Of a DNA stretch of 64,000 bases, positions 1 to 11,382 are shown piece by piece; the stretch's first letter is position 1, and the number at the start of each line of letters is the position of its first letter. Made by a program: the position numbers and the translations under genes. This DNA is from Annulohypoxylon bovei var. microspora (taxonomy: Eukaryota > Ascomycota > Sordariomycetes > Xylariales > Hypoxylaceae), in NCBI GenBank assembly GCA_022836615.1, contig MU405280.1:62001-126000 (forward strand). The letters run 5' to 3'. Under the pieces are notes generated by a model. That model made no database searches. It had not been told where the DNA came from and saw only the letters and a program-made list of their open reading frames with translations.

Positions 1-1084
1 GAGGACGAGAATGATCTCGACGCGCGTGAAGCGGTCCCAGAATCCTCGCTCCGACATCGATCCTTGTGCGTGACCTCGCACGGTCGCGGGGATGAGCGGC
101 TGGCGCTCCAGGTCCGGCGACGAGTTCGACGCGTTGCGCGTGCTGCTGCCTGACTGCTGCGGCGTTAGTGCTCGTCTATGGTTAATAGGTAGGTAGGGTT
201 TGACTTACGTCGGCTTCCATGATCGAGATGCTCGGAGGCGGTCCGCGAGGGGGTCCGCAGCTGACCTGGCCCGGGCGACGAACGATGATAGTCTCGGGTG
301 AGTCGTCGCTGATCTGGGACGAGGGAGACATCACGGATGTCACGGAGCTGCTGAGCAGAGTTGTATTGCGGCGGCCGCGGGGAGGGATCGTTCCATATCC
401 ACGCGAAGGGCCAGGCGTGTTGTCGGGGAAGGGGACGGTCATGGGCACGCCATCGGTGGGACTCGTGATCTGCATAACATGGCTGACGTCGGAAAGAATG
501 CTCGAACGATCACGGCTGCCAAAGTCCGAGTCATCGTCTATGATGAAGACCTGATGGTCATCGGCCTGGGCGGGCGCAACAGCAGGAGTCACGACGGGAG
601 CCGCAGCGGCAGCTGAATGCAAGACGCCAGGGCGGCGCGAGGCGCGGTTCATGTGCTGGCGCATGTAGTAGCCAGGGGACATGAGGCGGTGGAAGGCCGG
701 GGACACCACGCGTCGAGTACTTACAGGAACACCTAGCAGCTCTTGTGCAGTGGTGATGGTGTCTCGAGGGCTTGTTCTAGGGGGACGACCAGGAATAAAG
801 GTCTGCCCATAATTGGCATCAGAGGGACTAGTGTTGGGATGAGCAGTGCCAATGTAACGAGCCGAGGCTAGGATGTCAATAGGGTCAGAGTGTACAATGC
901 CGCGAGCCGGGGTAACCGTGGACTCGACGTTGGAAGGGCCTCGAGCCGAAATGGCGTTGAGCTGGGTGGTTAGAAGACTAGAGCTCTGGGTGGTGGCCGC
1001 CTCATGTACAACTGAGCCCGTCTCCGTGGTGTCTGAGCCCACTGGAGAGGAGCCCATCTTGTCACTGTGAATAGTGTTCATCAT
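1..1084 (-). CDS. Type II membrane protein, N-terminal part (cut by left edge)
   Basis: The first exon (1084 to 209) encodes about 292 residues of Ser/Thr/Pro-rich, probably disordered sequence with no recognised domain. A donor GTAAGT at 208, a CTAAC branch point and an acceptor ending at 157 define a 52-bp intron in phase 0. The second exon (156 to 1) stays open to the window edge, reads through an acidic/polar stretch with ERQPLI and then SERGFWDRFTRVEIILVL, which looks like basic/aromatic residues just before a membrane helix. A long cytoplasmic tail followed by one helix suits a type II membrane enzyme; M13-type (endothelin-converting-enzyme-like) or dipeptidyl-peptidase proteins have such tails, but the catalytic part lies outside the window, so the family is not assigned. 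The start ATG is the first in frame and follows a CT-rich leader on the minus strand (about 1090-1260). Confidence 0.6.
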
Positions 1085-2297
1085 TGAACTAAGTGTTCAT
1101 GAAGTGTTGCAAAGAAAAGGAAGAAAACAAGTGTGTGCCAAAGGCAAGCTTGTCTTCAAGGAAGCAAGGTCGGAGTTGAAGAGTGGGTGGAGAGGGTGGT
1201 TGAGAGGTAGAAGGAGAGGTGAAGTAAAAAGGTGAAGGGAAGAAGGAAAGAAAAAAAAAAGAATAAGTTATGAGCTTGGTAAACATTATCATTAGGGCAG
1301 CAAACTGGGGTTTATTCTTACTGTATCGAGAGGGCTATAGTCGCCGACTATGTCTGTGATCTAAACGATAACGACTTACTCTACTTACGTACCTGCGCGC
1401 GTCGTATAAGGATACTTGTCTACCTCGCGGTCAACCGAATCAAAAGTCATAAAATTTCACCAAATTGACATCCGTATGCTACTACAGTGGTTATGTCAAG
1501 CTCTAAGTGGATTTAATCAAAGGTAGATTATCTACTTGACCCCTTATGTTTCCTTATACCTGGGTCCTGGGCATCTCTTTGCTACTACGAAGACAGTAAT
1601 TCATGCTTTAAGTGATTTCTGCCCCCGTATACTAAGACTTAGACTATATCCACATCTAGCAATGTAGAGTAAAGCAGGTTCTTTTTCACTGATTATTTCT
1701 TAGATGGTAGATGGCAGTTCAAAAATATCCTATGGACAGTTATTACCCCTATCTTATTCTAAAATCTACAATGGTTGATCTTTGTTCATTTTTGATGTGA
1801 ACTCATTTTAAGGGGACCAATTCATCTAAACATGTAATATTTAATCTACCTAGGTAAGTAGATATAGGGTGGTATGTCCACTTGATGATATGTATTTCCA
1901 GTTTAAGAGTCCGGACCCACAACCGGAGCGGCCCCGGGTGAAGTGGGTCACTCGGTGGAGTCGGTAGTCGTGGGTCGGAGCCCGTAAAGCCAATTCAGTA
2001 TCACAAGGTCATGTGGCCTAATCACTAATAATTGAAATACCCATAAAATATCCATAATCCCTTAATAACGAGAGATGTTTTGATTCTACCTAGGTGTGTA
2101 GGTACTTGGGTACCTAAGCTATTCAGCTGGCCCTCAGAAGGCAATGATCCATATCACTCCAATACATATCGATTCGTAGCTCCAGGTTAAGCTCAACTTT
2201 CTCAATTGACGTAGCCTCAAGAAATTATTTACTTTACGTTATCATACCGAGCCACGTGTACTCACACATTGGCCAAATTCATCCTATCTCTATTATA
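1085..2297. other. Intergenic, AT-rich, no gene seen
   Basis: The first 200 bp are the pyrimidine-rich leader of the left-edge minus-strand gene. The rest is AT-rich without a credible reading frame. It contains two copies of the ACCTAGGT palindrome (1848-1855 and 2088-2095) and a short GC-rich island (about 1908-1990) in which GTCCGGACCCAC is loosely repeated in inverse orientation as GTGGGTCGGAGC. Confidence 0.6.
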
Positions 2298-2675
2298 CAG
2301 ATGACGCATTCAGAATATTTTTCCATACACAACTCCCGTCAGGCTTGGCACCAGCTGCAACTCCTTTAATCACCAGCTGGCGGGTCGCATCACCAATCTG
2401 GCTATTTAGCCTCTCATTTCAAGTTCAAATTCTACAACACCATATGATTTTCGTATAATATACTTAGGCTAAAAATGTTTTTCAATAAGTTATTATTATA
2501 ATTCTATGTTATTTGAAACTTTAAAAGTATAGGTTTAATAACAATAATTAATTAAAGGAAAAGGTTTATTTTTAGTTTAAACACCAACTGGCAATACAGC
2601 TAACACCTAAGCTGTCAGGTGTGCGCCAAACCTGCCAAGGGCTGGTATGGAAAAATATTCTGAATGCGTCATCTG
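2298..2675. mobile_element. MITE with 31-bp perfect terminal inverted repeats, TA target duplication
   Basis: The left end (2298-2328, starting CAGATGACGCATTCAGAATA) is repeated without mismatch in inverse orientation at 2645-2675. Each end is flanked by TA (2296-2297 and 2676-2677), the target duplication typical of Tc1/mariner-type elements. Beyond the perfect repeats a further 30 bp or so are weakly similar (TCAGGCTTGGC against GCAGGTTTGGC). The 378-bp element has no coding capacity of its own, so it would be non-autonomous. It ends 163 bp downstream of the stop codon of the Zn2Cys6 regulator and may lie in that gene's 3' UTR. The superfamily call rests only on the TA duplication and is inference. 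Confidence 0.85.
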
Positions 2676-2838
2676 TAGAGAAGCCCCATCACATTAGTCC
2701 AAGGAGAGGAGAAACGATGAAGCTATACCTACATAACGATTGCATCCTCACATTGCCTCCGAAGCCGACGGAACACCCGCAGCTTATCATAACGAAATAT
2801 CATTCTGCCCGCGTCAAAACCCTAGCGCCAAATCAACC

Positions 2839-5504
2839 TTATCTCGAATCTGGTCTGTACGAAGGATTAGTTACTGCTCGCATTCTCATTCGAGACGATA
2901 AGGACACGGGTTTACCTCTCATTCCACCCAAGGCTTCAAAGGCCGTCGCATAGTTCTCAAGTGTCACTAATATGGATACTAGCCCTTGTTGAAGACGATC
3001 GCGGAGATTATCCACGAGAGGCCCAGCTTCGCCGTTCGAGGTTGGGTACAACGTCTCTGTTCTATCTTTGACCATGAGCAACGCATAACTACACTGCATC
3101 GCGCAGCAGGCGAAAGATGGCATTGTCCGTGGTGTGATCAGCGTGGAAGTCGGCCCTATGTAGCATGGCGCGTCGCAAAGTAAGCCGGTAGGGTTCGGAT
3201 AGGGCATAGAATCGAATGCCTGGGCGATATTCAAAGCGGACTTCAGACATATCTTTGATGAGTGATGGGTGCTAAACGGGAATGATAAAACTGGTGCCGG
3301 CTGCGGGTAGTTAAAGCCACAACAGTCTACGTTAGGCGTAGACCGGTTGGAAAGCGTGGGTGACACAGATCCTCCAGATGGACTCGAGTGAGAGGATGGT
3401 GTGCTGCCCATGGTAGTGCAGCATGCTTGAAGTTGGACTACGTCTGGGCTATCAACCATCCCCTTCTCGTTTGTGCTCTTCAAATCGCAATGCTTCCCTG
3501 AAAACACAGCAAGATCGAAGAAAGCGCAATACCGATGGACTTTAATCCGAGCACTGCACGTGGACGTTAGTTTATGATAGGTCCATACCTCTAATGCGGG
3601 CAATACCTATTCAGCTTAATTCGCGAAATACAACGTAACGATTGCGAGAGTACGGATTCCATCCGATCGACTGGCTGCGTTAATGGGCAATCTAATGCCC
3701 ATGTTTCGGATTTGGCGATCAAAGGTTCTAGCACGCGTTCTAGCTCTTTCATCCTATTGAATATACGAGTCATATCCGATTGCTCCTTTCTAGCCTTGTT
3801 GAAATCGATAACGAATTGGGTAGCCGCTACAATAGCTTGTTGAGCTTGAACGAATAAGGGCCATGCCTATCCACGGTTAGATGAGAAGTTGAGCGCGCAA
3901 GTCGGGGGTCATACATCTGGGTCGGCCTTAATGGCGGGATACTTGGCAGTGAAGCTAGACGAGAAGACGTCGAGAGCGGGGGCCTAGCAAATATTAGCGA
4001 ACAACCAAGTCGCTCCTTTAGATAATTAAGTAGGTAGGGGACGTACTGCGTTGCTAACGATTGATCCCTGGCAGACACAAATATACGTCATCCACCACGC
4101 GCGACGTCGCGCCTCCGAATATTCATCTTCAACGTCGTTACGAGTGTGGAGATTCAAGGACATGGCAGACATTAAAGCAGCCCCAACCCTGGCCCGCATC
4201 TTCTTCAAGTTCCCACGCTGAGCATATTCGTAGACGCTGAGAAGATCAAGGGCAATGACGCTTTCTATCTCTAGAGGGACCTGTGAGTGGAACTTTTCTC
4301 GGAAGATCTCTTCATCGGAGTCATCCAGAGCTTTCGGTGGTTCAACGGAGGATTCCGGCCTTTCCGTCTCGGTTTCAATGCTCTCCAATGCTGACTTAGC
4401 GAGAAATTGCGAGTATGCTCGTCTCCAGCGGATTGAGTCTTGTTCCAGCGGGCTGGGATCCTGAGGGCACGGTATGAGAGACAGGATCGCGGAGATTGCC
4501 AAAGCGATAGCTGAAGATGGTTCCTCAAACTTAGCCCTTTCGTTTTCGAAGAGAGGCAAGACTTGATCAAGGACCGGCGCCGCTTCTGGTGGCGGTAAGA
4601 TAGGGAGATAAGGATGGATCCATATATAATACGCATTCAATCTAAGGGTCGGTCAGTCGAGATGTGGGAAAGTTACCAAAACACCTTACATAGCCCGATC
4701 ATTGCCTCCATAAGTCCTAACCATCGGGACCCTGGTGTTGGGGATGGTATCTGCCAGAGCATCTTGGAATAAATTGTCGTAGATAGCATCGCTATCTCTC
4801 CAGATATCAGCCAGGGGCTTGAGGCCAGCGCCGGGATCTATGTAGTTCTCGATGAGAAGCGCTACACCTTGATCAGCATTTGGTATGCTTCTGACCGGAT
4901 GGTAACCTAATAGGAACTCACTATCCTGAGGAATGTCTTCCTGTTGAGTAGGAAGTGAGATGGCCAGATCTTGATAATCTGACATCGGCCGGACCTTCTT
5001 GCGAATGCGAGGCCCTCCTCGTCTACTAGGTTTATAAACGCATTCGCGATCCTTTGTCAGGCACTAAGAGAATTGGACTAGTTAGAAACTCTTCACTCCA
5101 CTCTTCCATGTTTTTCTTTTTCTTTTCTTTTTCTTATTCTTATTCTTCTCCCTACTTTTTCTCCGTCCTTTCTTTTTAGATGCTAAGGAGATACGAACTA
5201 GGAAAAGTAGCATCAGGTTAAGCGTACACTTGCGCATGGATTCTCGCCATTACATCTCGTCCTCGATGCGCGGCTTCAATAGGGAGTTAGCCCATGTGGT
5301 CTGAAGAACGTTGGTAGACTAGGGGGGGGGGGGGGGGGGTGGAGGCGCGAAGGTGCAAATGGCGCACGCAATGTTTGGCGTTGCGACGTACCAGGATAGA
5401 CAAGCGTTCTTGACGGGAGGAATCGCAAATTTCTTCCTAGGCGCGGGCGCCTGACTGGTCAATCTCTGAGACCCATTCTGGCCATCTCCCTCAGACATCG
5501 TCAT
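2839..5504 (-). CDS. Zn2Cys6 transcription factor with fungal-specific middle domain
   Basis: Seven exons (5504-5392, 5273-5228, 5063-4690, 4641-4047, 3983-3915, 3866-3607, 3553-2839) join in frame to 723 aa. The binuclear zinc cluster is assembled from the first three exons: Cys35, 38, 45, 51, 54 and 61 give the exact C-x2-C-x6-C-x5-C-x2-C-x6-C spacing, followed by the basic linker KPSRRGGPRIRKK. Exon 4 contains the fungal transcription-factor homology region with the typical ARRRAWWMTYICVC segment. The C-terminal part is rich in Ser/Pro before a last conserved helix (about 665-700). Such proteins bind CGG-containing sites in the nucleus and activate or repress pathway genes. The target is unknown; the nearest candidates are the four-helix membrane protein and the P450 upstream. 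Intron 1 contains an 18-G run (5322-5339). The ATG at 5498 is an alternative start two codons in. Confidence 0.88.
5322..5339. repeat. 18-bp poly-G tract inside intron 1 of the Zn2Cys6 gene
   Basis: Eighteen consecutive G on the plus strand (C on the transcript) lie in the 118-bp first intron, which separates the first two zinc-cluster cysteines from the next two. In RNA this is a C-run about 45-65 nt before the acceptor. Homopolymers of this length vary between isolates and are prone to sequencing error. Confidence 0.95.
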
Positions 5505-7273
5505 TGTTTTTCCGGGCTAACCCAAGTTGTTCTCTATATATAGGTAAAGGACCCGTTTGGCAGTTAGGTAATTGAATCTAGAAATCAAGGTAGAAATAGG
5601 GCATAGTAAGTCCGCGGGTGGCCTTTTTGGTAACGAGTTGGTAGTGGAGATTGTCAAGGGAGGAAGTGAGTGAGCTCATCCGATTGACCGGATCATGCGG
5701 ACTCGTCTAGGTACCTATCCCTTCTTAATTCAGCTGGAGAGAGCGGGGTAATGACAAGTCTACTTAAAGAGCTAGGATGAACCCATAGTTTCAATTCTAG
5801 GCGACGAGAAGAAAAAGGAAAATCTTCTAGTTTGGGTATGATGCGGTTCCGACGGGGGGTTTATGAAGGAGGGCGTGGCGTCGAATTGGTTGGCAGCCAA
5901 CTCAGCCAGTTTCGCTAGCCAGTGGACAGTGGACAGGACAAGCTGGGGTATCATTGGTATCATGAGACATTTGCATGGGCTACATGGGCTACATGGGCTA
6001 CATGGGCTACATGGGCTACATGAGCAAGCATGGTCAGTTCCCGATAAGATCTATCATCTTTTTTTTTCTTTTTTTAAAAAATGTAAAGGAGGGTGGCAGT
6101 GCCACCGTGGTGGCTCTTCGGTGCTCAGGTAGCCCCCCCCTTTGGTGGCCCCTTGGTAGCCCTTACAGTTCTCGGTGGCTCTCCTTAGGCTGCTTAGATT
6201 GTAGATTGTAAGAACCTGCAGATAATATCCGTTAGCGCCTCTACTATCCATCGTACCGGATTACTAACTCTTGCTAACAAATGCATCGAGGGTTTAAGTC
6301 CGGCCCGTTCCGCTTAGATGACCGATTTGTAGCCACGCAATCAATTCCTTCATGTTGATCGTTGCTAAGATGTGTATCATATCTATTATATGTATCGTTG
6401 TATTCAGCCCCTTTCGCCGACCAACTTTTCCCGATTTCTCACTTGCTGCAGATACTATTTCCGGTTCTCTTCCGCATCCGAGAACCATCCCCTTTCGATG
6501 AGATTTCCCCCTACGAGAAAGCCACGAACCCCTTTTATTGGATAATCCAAAACACGTCATTTCTGACAGTTCTCGTATGTTTTTGCGGATATAAAGAATC
6601 AATTCGAAAAATCAATGTAAGCGCGGCGACATGGGAGTCGATGATTTCCGCGGTGGCGCTCATACCACTCATTCATCCATTCATTCACTCTTGTCCGTTA
6701 TCTTAATGATAACCTAGCCAAAAGGGGGCAATGATAGAACCGATCAGAAAGACCAATAGATATTAGGAGAATAATAAGAGAATATTATATATTATGAGCG
6801 TAAAAAGGTACGGATTGCGCTCTGATCGTCGCGAGGTTTGACTCGGGTTTCTTCATTTGTCTATTAGGTAACTAGAATGAAACGTTGAGCAATACAGCAA
6901 CCTATCCCCAGTATTTCCATATATACTTACCTAAGGTAAGTAAGTTGAAGCTGCATGATCTATGTACATCGCGCAATGCTACATACTACTCCTATTGACT
7001 CCTCCAGCGACAGAACGAAATCGCCAAGGCTTAGGCGAAGAACGCGGCTCCTCGAAACCCAAAATAATCATTCCCTGGCAGAGAAAAACCACTCAAATAT
7101 GACTTTAACTCTTACTCTTGCTGGCGACATCGGAAGAGTCGACAGTCTCCGCCTCGGAGTGGGTAAATGAAAACTGACGATGAATCCTGCAAGTTACCTA
7201 ATAGGTCGACTTGAGGGCCAAGGACAGGAACGATGTTCATGCGCATACATTGCATCGCTGTTCATAATTCCCT
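5505..7273. other. Intergenic, no credible gene
   Basis: The stretch contains the promoter of the Zn2Cys6 gene, an AGGTACCT palindrome (5709-5716), a 9-bp tandem repeat (5974-6022), T-rich and C-rich runs near 6060 and 6130, and the 3' flank of the next minus-strand gene. Several short open frames exist on both strands, but none has recognisable similarity or splice context. Confidence 0.55.
5974..6022. repeat. 9-bp tandem repeat, five CATGGGCTA units
   Basis: Five perfect head-to-tail copies of CATGGGCTA (5974, 5983, 5992, 6001, 6010) are followed by a partial CATG. The unit is a multiple of three, so an apparent Gly-Tyr-Met repeat appears in one frame, but the surrounding frame does not look coding. 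Confidence 0.95.
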
Positions 7274-8314
7274 CTAGAAGTCTCTTCGGGAATCGCCTCC
7301 CCGGACAGACGATGTATTCCATGGGTCAACACTTGACAGAGGACTCACAGGTTGTATGGGACCAACATAATCCGTAGACGCAGGACTAACCCCTCTCGGG
7401 TCTCCATACTGTGGATGTCCACCGGCGTTTGTCTGAGTTCTTCGAAGGTGCCCGCCCGTCGTCTCGATCGATCCAGCATACGGCGTTGAATGTGTAGCCG
7501 ACCTATGCGGCGTCGCAGGCGTTCGAAATGCGGATGCTGGGGTTCCCGCCTGTTGAGCTACGAGGAATTCCTGCAGCTCCATGTCGGATAATGCAGGCCC
7601 TCTACGAGTCGGCTGCGGACATACGATAGATGGAGTTGCGGGGGCCGCGTTTACGGCCAGACCTGGGTGCTTGCTGCCGGTTAGCACCCCGCCCCCTTGG
7701 GCCGATGGCCATATTGCCCTCTCCTGAGATCCATCCATAGATTGATATGGGTCTGGGATGACAGCCTTTTTTATTCCGAATAGTCGAGGCAGCATCTTGT
7801 GAAAGGCGGGGGTCACCGCCAACAAGAATGTCTGTATCCAAAGGACCATCGAGGCTTCAACAGCCATCATTCCTAAATTAAACGTCTTCTCCTTAGAATC
7901 TGGCGGTGAAGAGACAGAGCTTGCGGCAAGCAGCACGATCCAAGCTATAGTAAGTAGAACCTCGATGATCGCTAGCCATATTGTCCAGCGGTGCCTCAAA
8001 TAAAGTGCGAGGATGCTGAAGATACAGGAAAGGGTGCCGGCGACACTCGCTAGGAGAGTGAGCCATAGCGCAGGGGCTGACAACGTGAATACGTAAAGTA
8101 TTAATGTCATGGCACCGGAGAAAAATTGGGACGAGCGGAGGATCGTGATGAGAGTATTGCTGTCGTAACCTGATGGGTTGCTTTTGCCATTGACAGTCGA
8201 GTCGATGGTCCAAGCCGTATCTCTGGGGCCTTTGAACCAACCGTCCCTTGCCCTCAGGTCATAAAAACATCCCCTCATCCGGCTTGTTTTTGGTGTTCGG
8301 TGTAGAGGGTTCAT
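7274..8314 (-). CDS. Four-helix membrane protein with Ser/Pro-rich tail (MARVEL-like topology)
   Basis: This is a single open frame of 346 aa from an ATG at 8314. Four hydrophobic segments lie at about residues 54-76, 81-104, 109-132 and 147-170, separated by very short loops. They are followed by a roughly 170-residue polar tail rich in Pro, Ser, Thr and Gly. Four tightly spaced helices with a long cytosolic tail resemble fungal MARVEL-domain or sur7-type plasma-membrane proteins, but no diagnostic motif is visible, so this is a topology-based suggestion. A small 3' intron cannot be excluded because the last 40 residues are low in complexity. It lies between the Zn2Cys6 regulator and a P450, all on the minus strand with 0.9-1.8 kb gaps, so each gene is transcribed separately. 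Confidence 0.75.
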   Translation of the reverse strand: MNPLHRTPKTSRMRGCFYDLRARDGWFKGPRDTAWTIDSTVNGKSNPSGYDSNTLITILRSSQFFSGAMTLILYVFTLSAPALWLTLLASVAGTLSCIFSILALYLRHRWTIWLAIIEVLLTIAWIVLLAASSVSSPPDSKEKTFNLGMMAVEASMVLWIQTFLLAVTPAFHKMLPRLFGIKKAVIPDPYQSMDGSQERAIWPSAQGGGVLTGSKHPGLAVNAAPATPSIVCPQPTRRGPALSDMELQEFLVAQQAGTPASAFRTPATPHRSATHSTPYAGSIETTGGHLRRTQTNAGGHPQYGDPRGVSPASTDYVGPIQPVSPLSSVDPWNTSSVRGGDSRRDF

Positions 8315-9231
8315 AGCGAATGGCGAACGGCGGCGCTCGATTGTTGCTGGTTGCTACAACGGCGCATACTAATAGTCGGTAGTGCTGAGTGACAATCTAG
8401 AAGTTCAAGAAATCTCTATTGAGGAATTTTATTCAAGAGCTTTGGATTTTATGACATTTTGATGCCCATTTCTGACTTACAAGCAAACACAATTACACCC
8501 ACGTGTTGTGGACAGTTACACGGCTGTTTGATTCACTTAGCTACAACATTACTGAAGAATGCCTGATGTACAAAGTCAGTGTCATGATTCATAACTAGTA
8601 AATCTAGTAATATCGCAGGAAGAATTAAACCATAGTCATCAATTGTGAGTGTATACTATAGTACCTAGGTAGTTATAGTTGTTTCTGTAAATGACGTTTT
8701 CGACAACAGTCACAGTTTCGTCGCGACTTTAGATGAGGTATTGCATCACTGGTAGGTATAGTATTAACAGCACATGTCCCAACTTGATTGCTTCGTGTAG
8801 ATCTGCTATATTTTTCTTTAAAAATTGCTTGGTTTGGTGATAACTATTTAGTATTATTTAATAGTTTTGGACGGTTCTGGGTGATCTGTTCGCGTTTAGC
8901 TGATAGCTTTGCGGTAGACCTGAATTACCTCGTTGATAACATATTTACGTCCTGAGACGTGATATCTTGTCGCAAACTCCGAGCTCAAAGCTGGTGTCGC
9001 GAATCGGTACTCATGTGTAGAGACATTTTTTTATCCCCTAAAATACAATCTCGAAAACCGACAGTCAGGCAGCCTAACAAATCTCGTAAAGATTGAATCT
9101 TGTAGTCGAGATACTCTAACATCGTCACGAGTGAATATAAATTGTTATAGTCTTCGTCAAGGTGATTCCTAATCTCCTGCAATATCTTTGCTTAGCTTTG
9201 TCATTGTCTAGGTAAGTAAGTAAATTAGATT
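8315..9231. other. Intergenic; one weak minus-strand frame
   Basis: The promoter of the four-helix protein is at the left. An ACCTAGGT palindrome lies at 8663-8670. A 65-codon minus-strand frame at 8985-9182 starts without ATG (first Met-coding triplets are internal) and reads an amphipathic sequence (DEDYNNLYSLVTMLEYLDYK). It might be a remnant exon, but no partner exon or family is recognised. Confidence 0.45.
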
Positions 9232-10996
9232 TTATGTCTCCCCCTGAAGCTCCCCAGAGACGTCACCCCGAGGAGTAAACACAAGATAGGGGCCATCATG
9301 TTGTCCAGCAATAACATCATAAAGCTGATACTCGTCAATACGATCCCTTCCAGCCCCCATTTCTGAGCTTCCGCCCCCGATGTGACCTAGTTCCCCTGGT
9401 GCAGGTTTGAAATCAAAGTACCACATGGTCTTAGCGATGACTAAGCTACTCTCTAAGTAAGCCATAGGTTTACCCGCACATCCACGATCACCTATGGAAA
9501 ATGGACTGAACGCCTCATTCATGATCTTCCTTTCTCTTTCTGGTGTTTCCGAAGCTAGCCACCTTTCAGGCTTGAAGCTATAGGGGTCAGGGAAATAGTC
9601 CTCGTTGTGGTGAATGGTGTACATGTTCACACCGATTTGTGTCCCGGCGGGAACAACATAGCCGTCGATGACCAAGGGTGTATTACCAATTTCCGGAGAT
9701 GCTTCTCGCCAAAGTGTGCCTGGGACCGGAGGGGAAATACGCATTGTTTCATCGATACAAGCACGAAGGTACAGGCAGCTCGATAGCTGTGGTCCTGCTC
9801 GGATATCGGATGCGCTATTGAATGTGGAACGAAGTTCATCTATCAATTTTTGATAACACCTTCCGTTCCTTGACAAATAAAAGAACAAGGAGCATATGGC
9901 CGCCGAAGTTGAAAAGGCACCTGTAGCATGTAAGATTTAGCAAAAAGTAGCTTATAACTAAACATATAGTCTGTTAGTATCGCACCTGCAGGGAAGAATG
10001 CTATGACTTCAGACCAAATCTCACTCATCCGGATGGTCTCCCCTTGGCTGCTAGCTTCGGTGGCGATTGAGTAAAGGTCATGTCTAATATGTTTGTCCTC
10101 GGACGAGCGAGTCACAATCATCTTTTCTAGTAGACGCTTCCATCTCTCGCGCATATCGTTTGTGACATATTTTAGAAGAGAGAAGACTCGAAACTGGTGC
10201 AGCCGATACTGCTGCATGCGTACATTAGCAAGGTGATTCGCACGGAACATCCCATCAACCATCCACCGGTGCTCGAGGTCAGTTTGAAGCCGTAAAGGAA
10301 ACCCTAAGCTTAGCAACGCAATGATGTCGCATGCTAGAAACCCTACGTTATCTGTAATATTAATAGGCTTCCCGTCTTTGGAAGATGCAAAAACTATCTT
10401 CAAAAAAAGGTCGATCTGTTCTAACATGGCGGGTTCAAAAGTTCGCATAGAGCGATCATTGATGGCCTGCCCCACGATCCTTCGCTTGAGACGATGGGAA
10501 GGCCTGTCTATGACACTGAACAGATTATAAACACCAGGAGCTTGCATTGTTGCACGGTATACGTGGGATTTGACGACATTATCATCGTTATCATAAATGT
10601 CTGCTTCAAGGTTATCAACAGATCATGATAACATTGTTCTTGTACACGTACCCCGAACGGCTCTGGCAGAGTTAAAGAGGAGTTTATTTGGACCGTATCG
10701 CATCACAGAACCATACTTCTGATGGTCCTGTTGCATAACCAAATGAAGGTTTTTCCGCAGAGAGAAATATGCACTGTAAGCATCTGATAGCTTAGCAATG
10801 GCAGGTCCAGGATAGGATCTTAATGGATGAAGCAGGAGACGGTAGCCGAAAAAGAGCAATATCTTTCGAAAATGCCTTCGTTAGATGATAAAATTCTTCG
10901 TCTAGATGCCCAGGATAGTAGGTAGGTACTTACAGATGTTACAAGCAACGAACCACTGTACGTAGCGACGAGACTGAGATCACCAAGTAAAACCAT
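9232..10996 (-). CDS. Cytochrome P450 monooxygenase (525 aa)
   Basis: Four exons (10996-10934, 10862-10652, 10600-9986, 9920-9232) join in frame to 525 aa. Residues about 1-35 form the N-terminal membrane anchor, followed by the HPLRSYPGP hinge that starts the catalytic domain. The I-helix segment IAFFPAGAFSTS spans the exon 3/4 junction and carries the usual A-G-x-x-T-type oxygen-activation region. The K-helix ExxR is ETMR (354-357), the PERW motif is at 414-417, and the haem-binding loop FSIGDRGCAGK has its ligand at Cys444. All essential P450 motifs are present, so the enzyme looks functional; it would sit in the ER membrane and need a P450 reductase. Substrate is unknown. The ATG at 10996 is the first in frame. 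Family resemblance is to fungal CYPs of secondary metabolism or detoxification. Confidence 0.9.
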
Positions 10997-11382
10997 GTTC
11001 AAATCCTCTAGATAGGTGCCTAGGCGAGAAATATGAGGGAATGAAAATAGTCCTGGTCTAATTACCTAGATAGATTGGAGACAAAGAGACTTCTGGGTGG
11101 AAAAGAGTATCTACCCCTTACTCCTTAGGTAGACATTTTTCATCCCTACCGCCATAATTATGCAGGTTTTGTTGGCTGAAGCAGGCAAGCTCTTTGGTGT
11201 AACACATGTGTCATACTAATTGAACCATTTTTATAGTAAAGTTCGCACTGAACCATGATATTAAACTGATGATTATCCTATATTTGTCCAAGGATGCTGA
11301 CTTTGGATTACCGCCTGATTCGTGTTATCATCAATATATTCCTCGGTGATTATAAAGTCTCTGGTGTAAAGAACCCCTAGGA

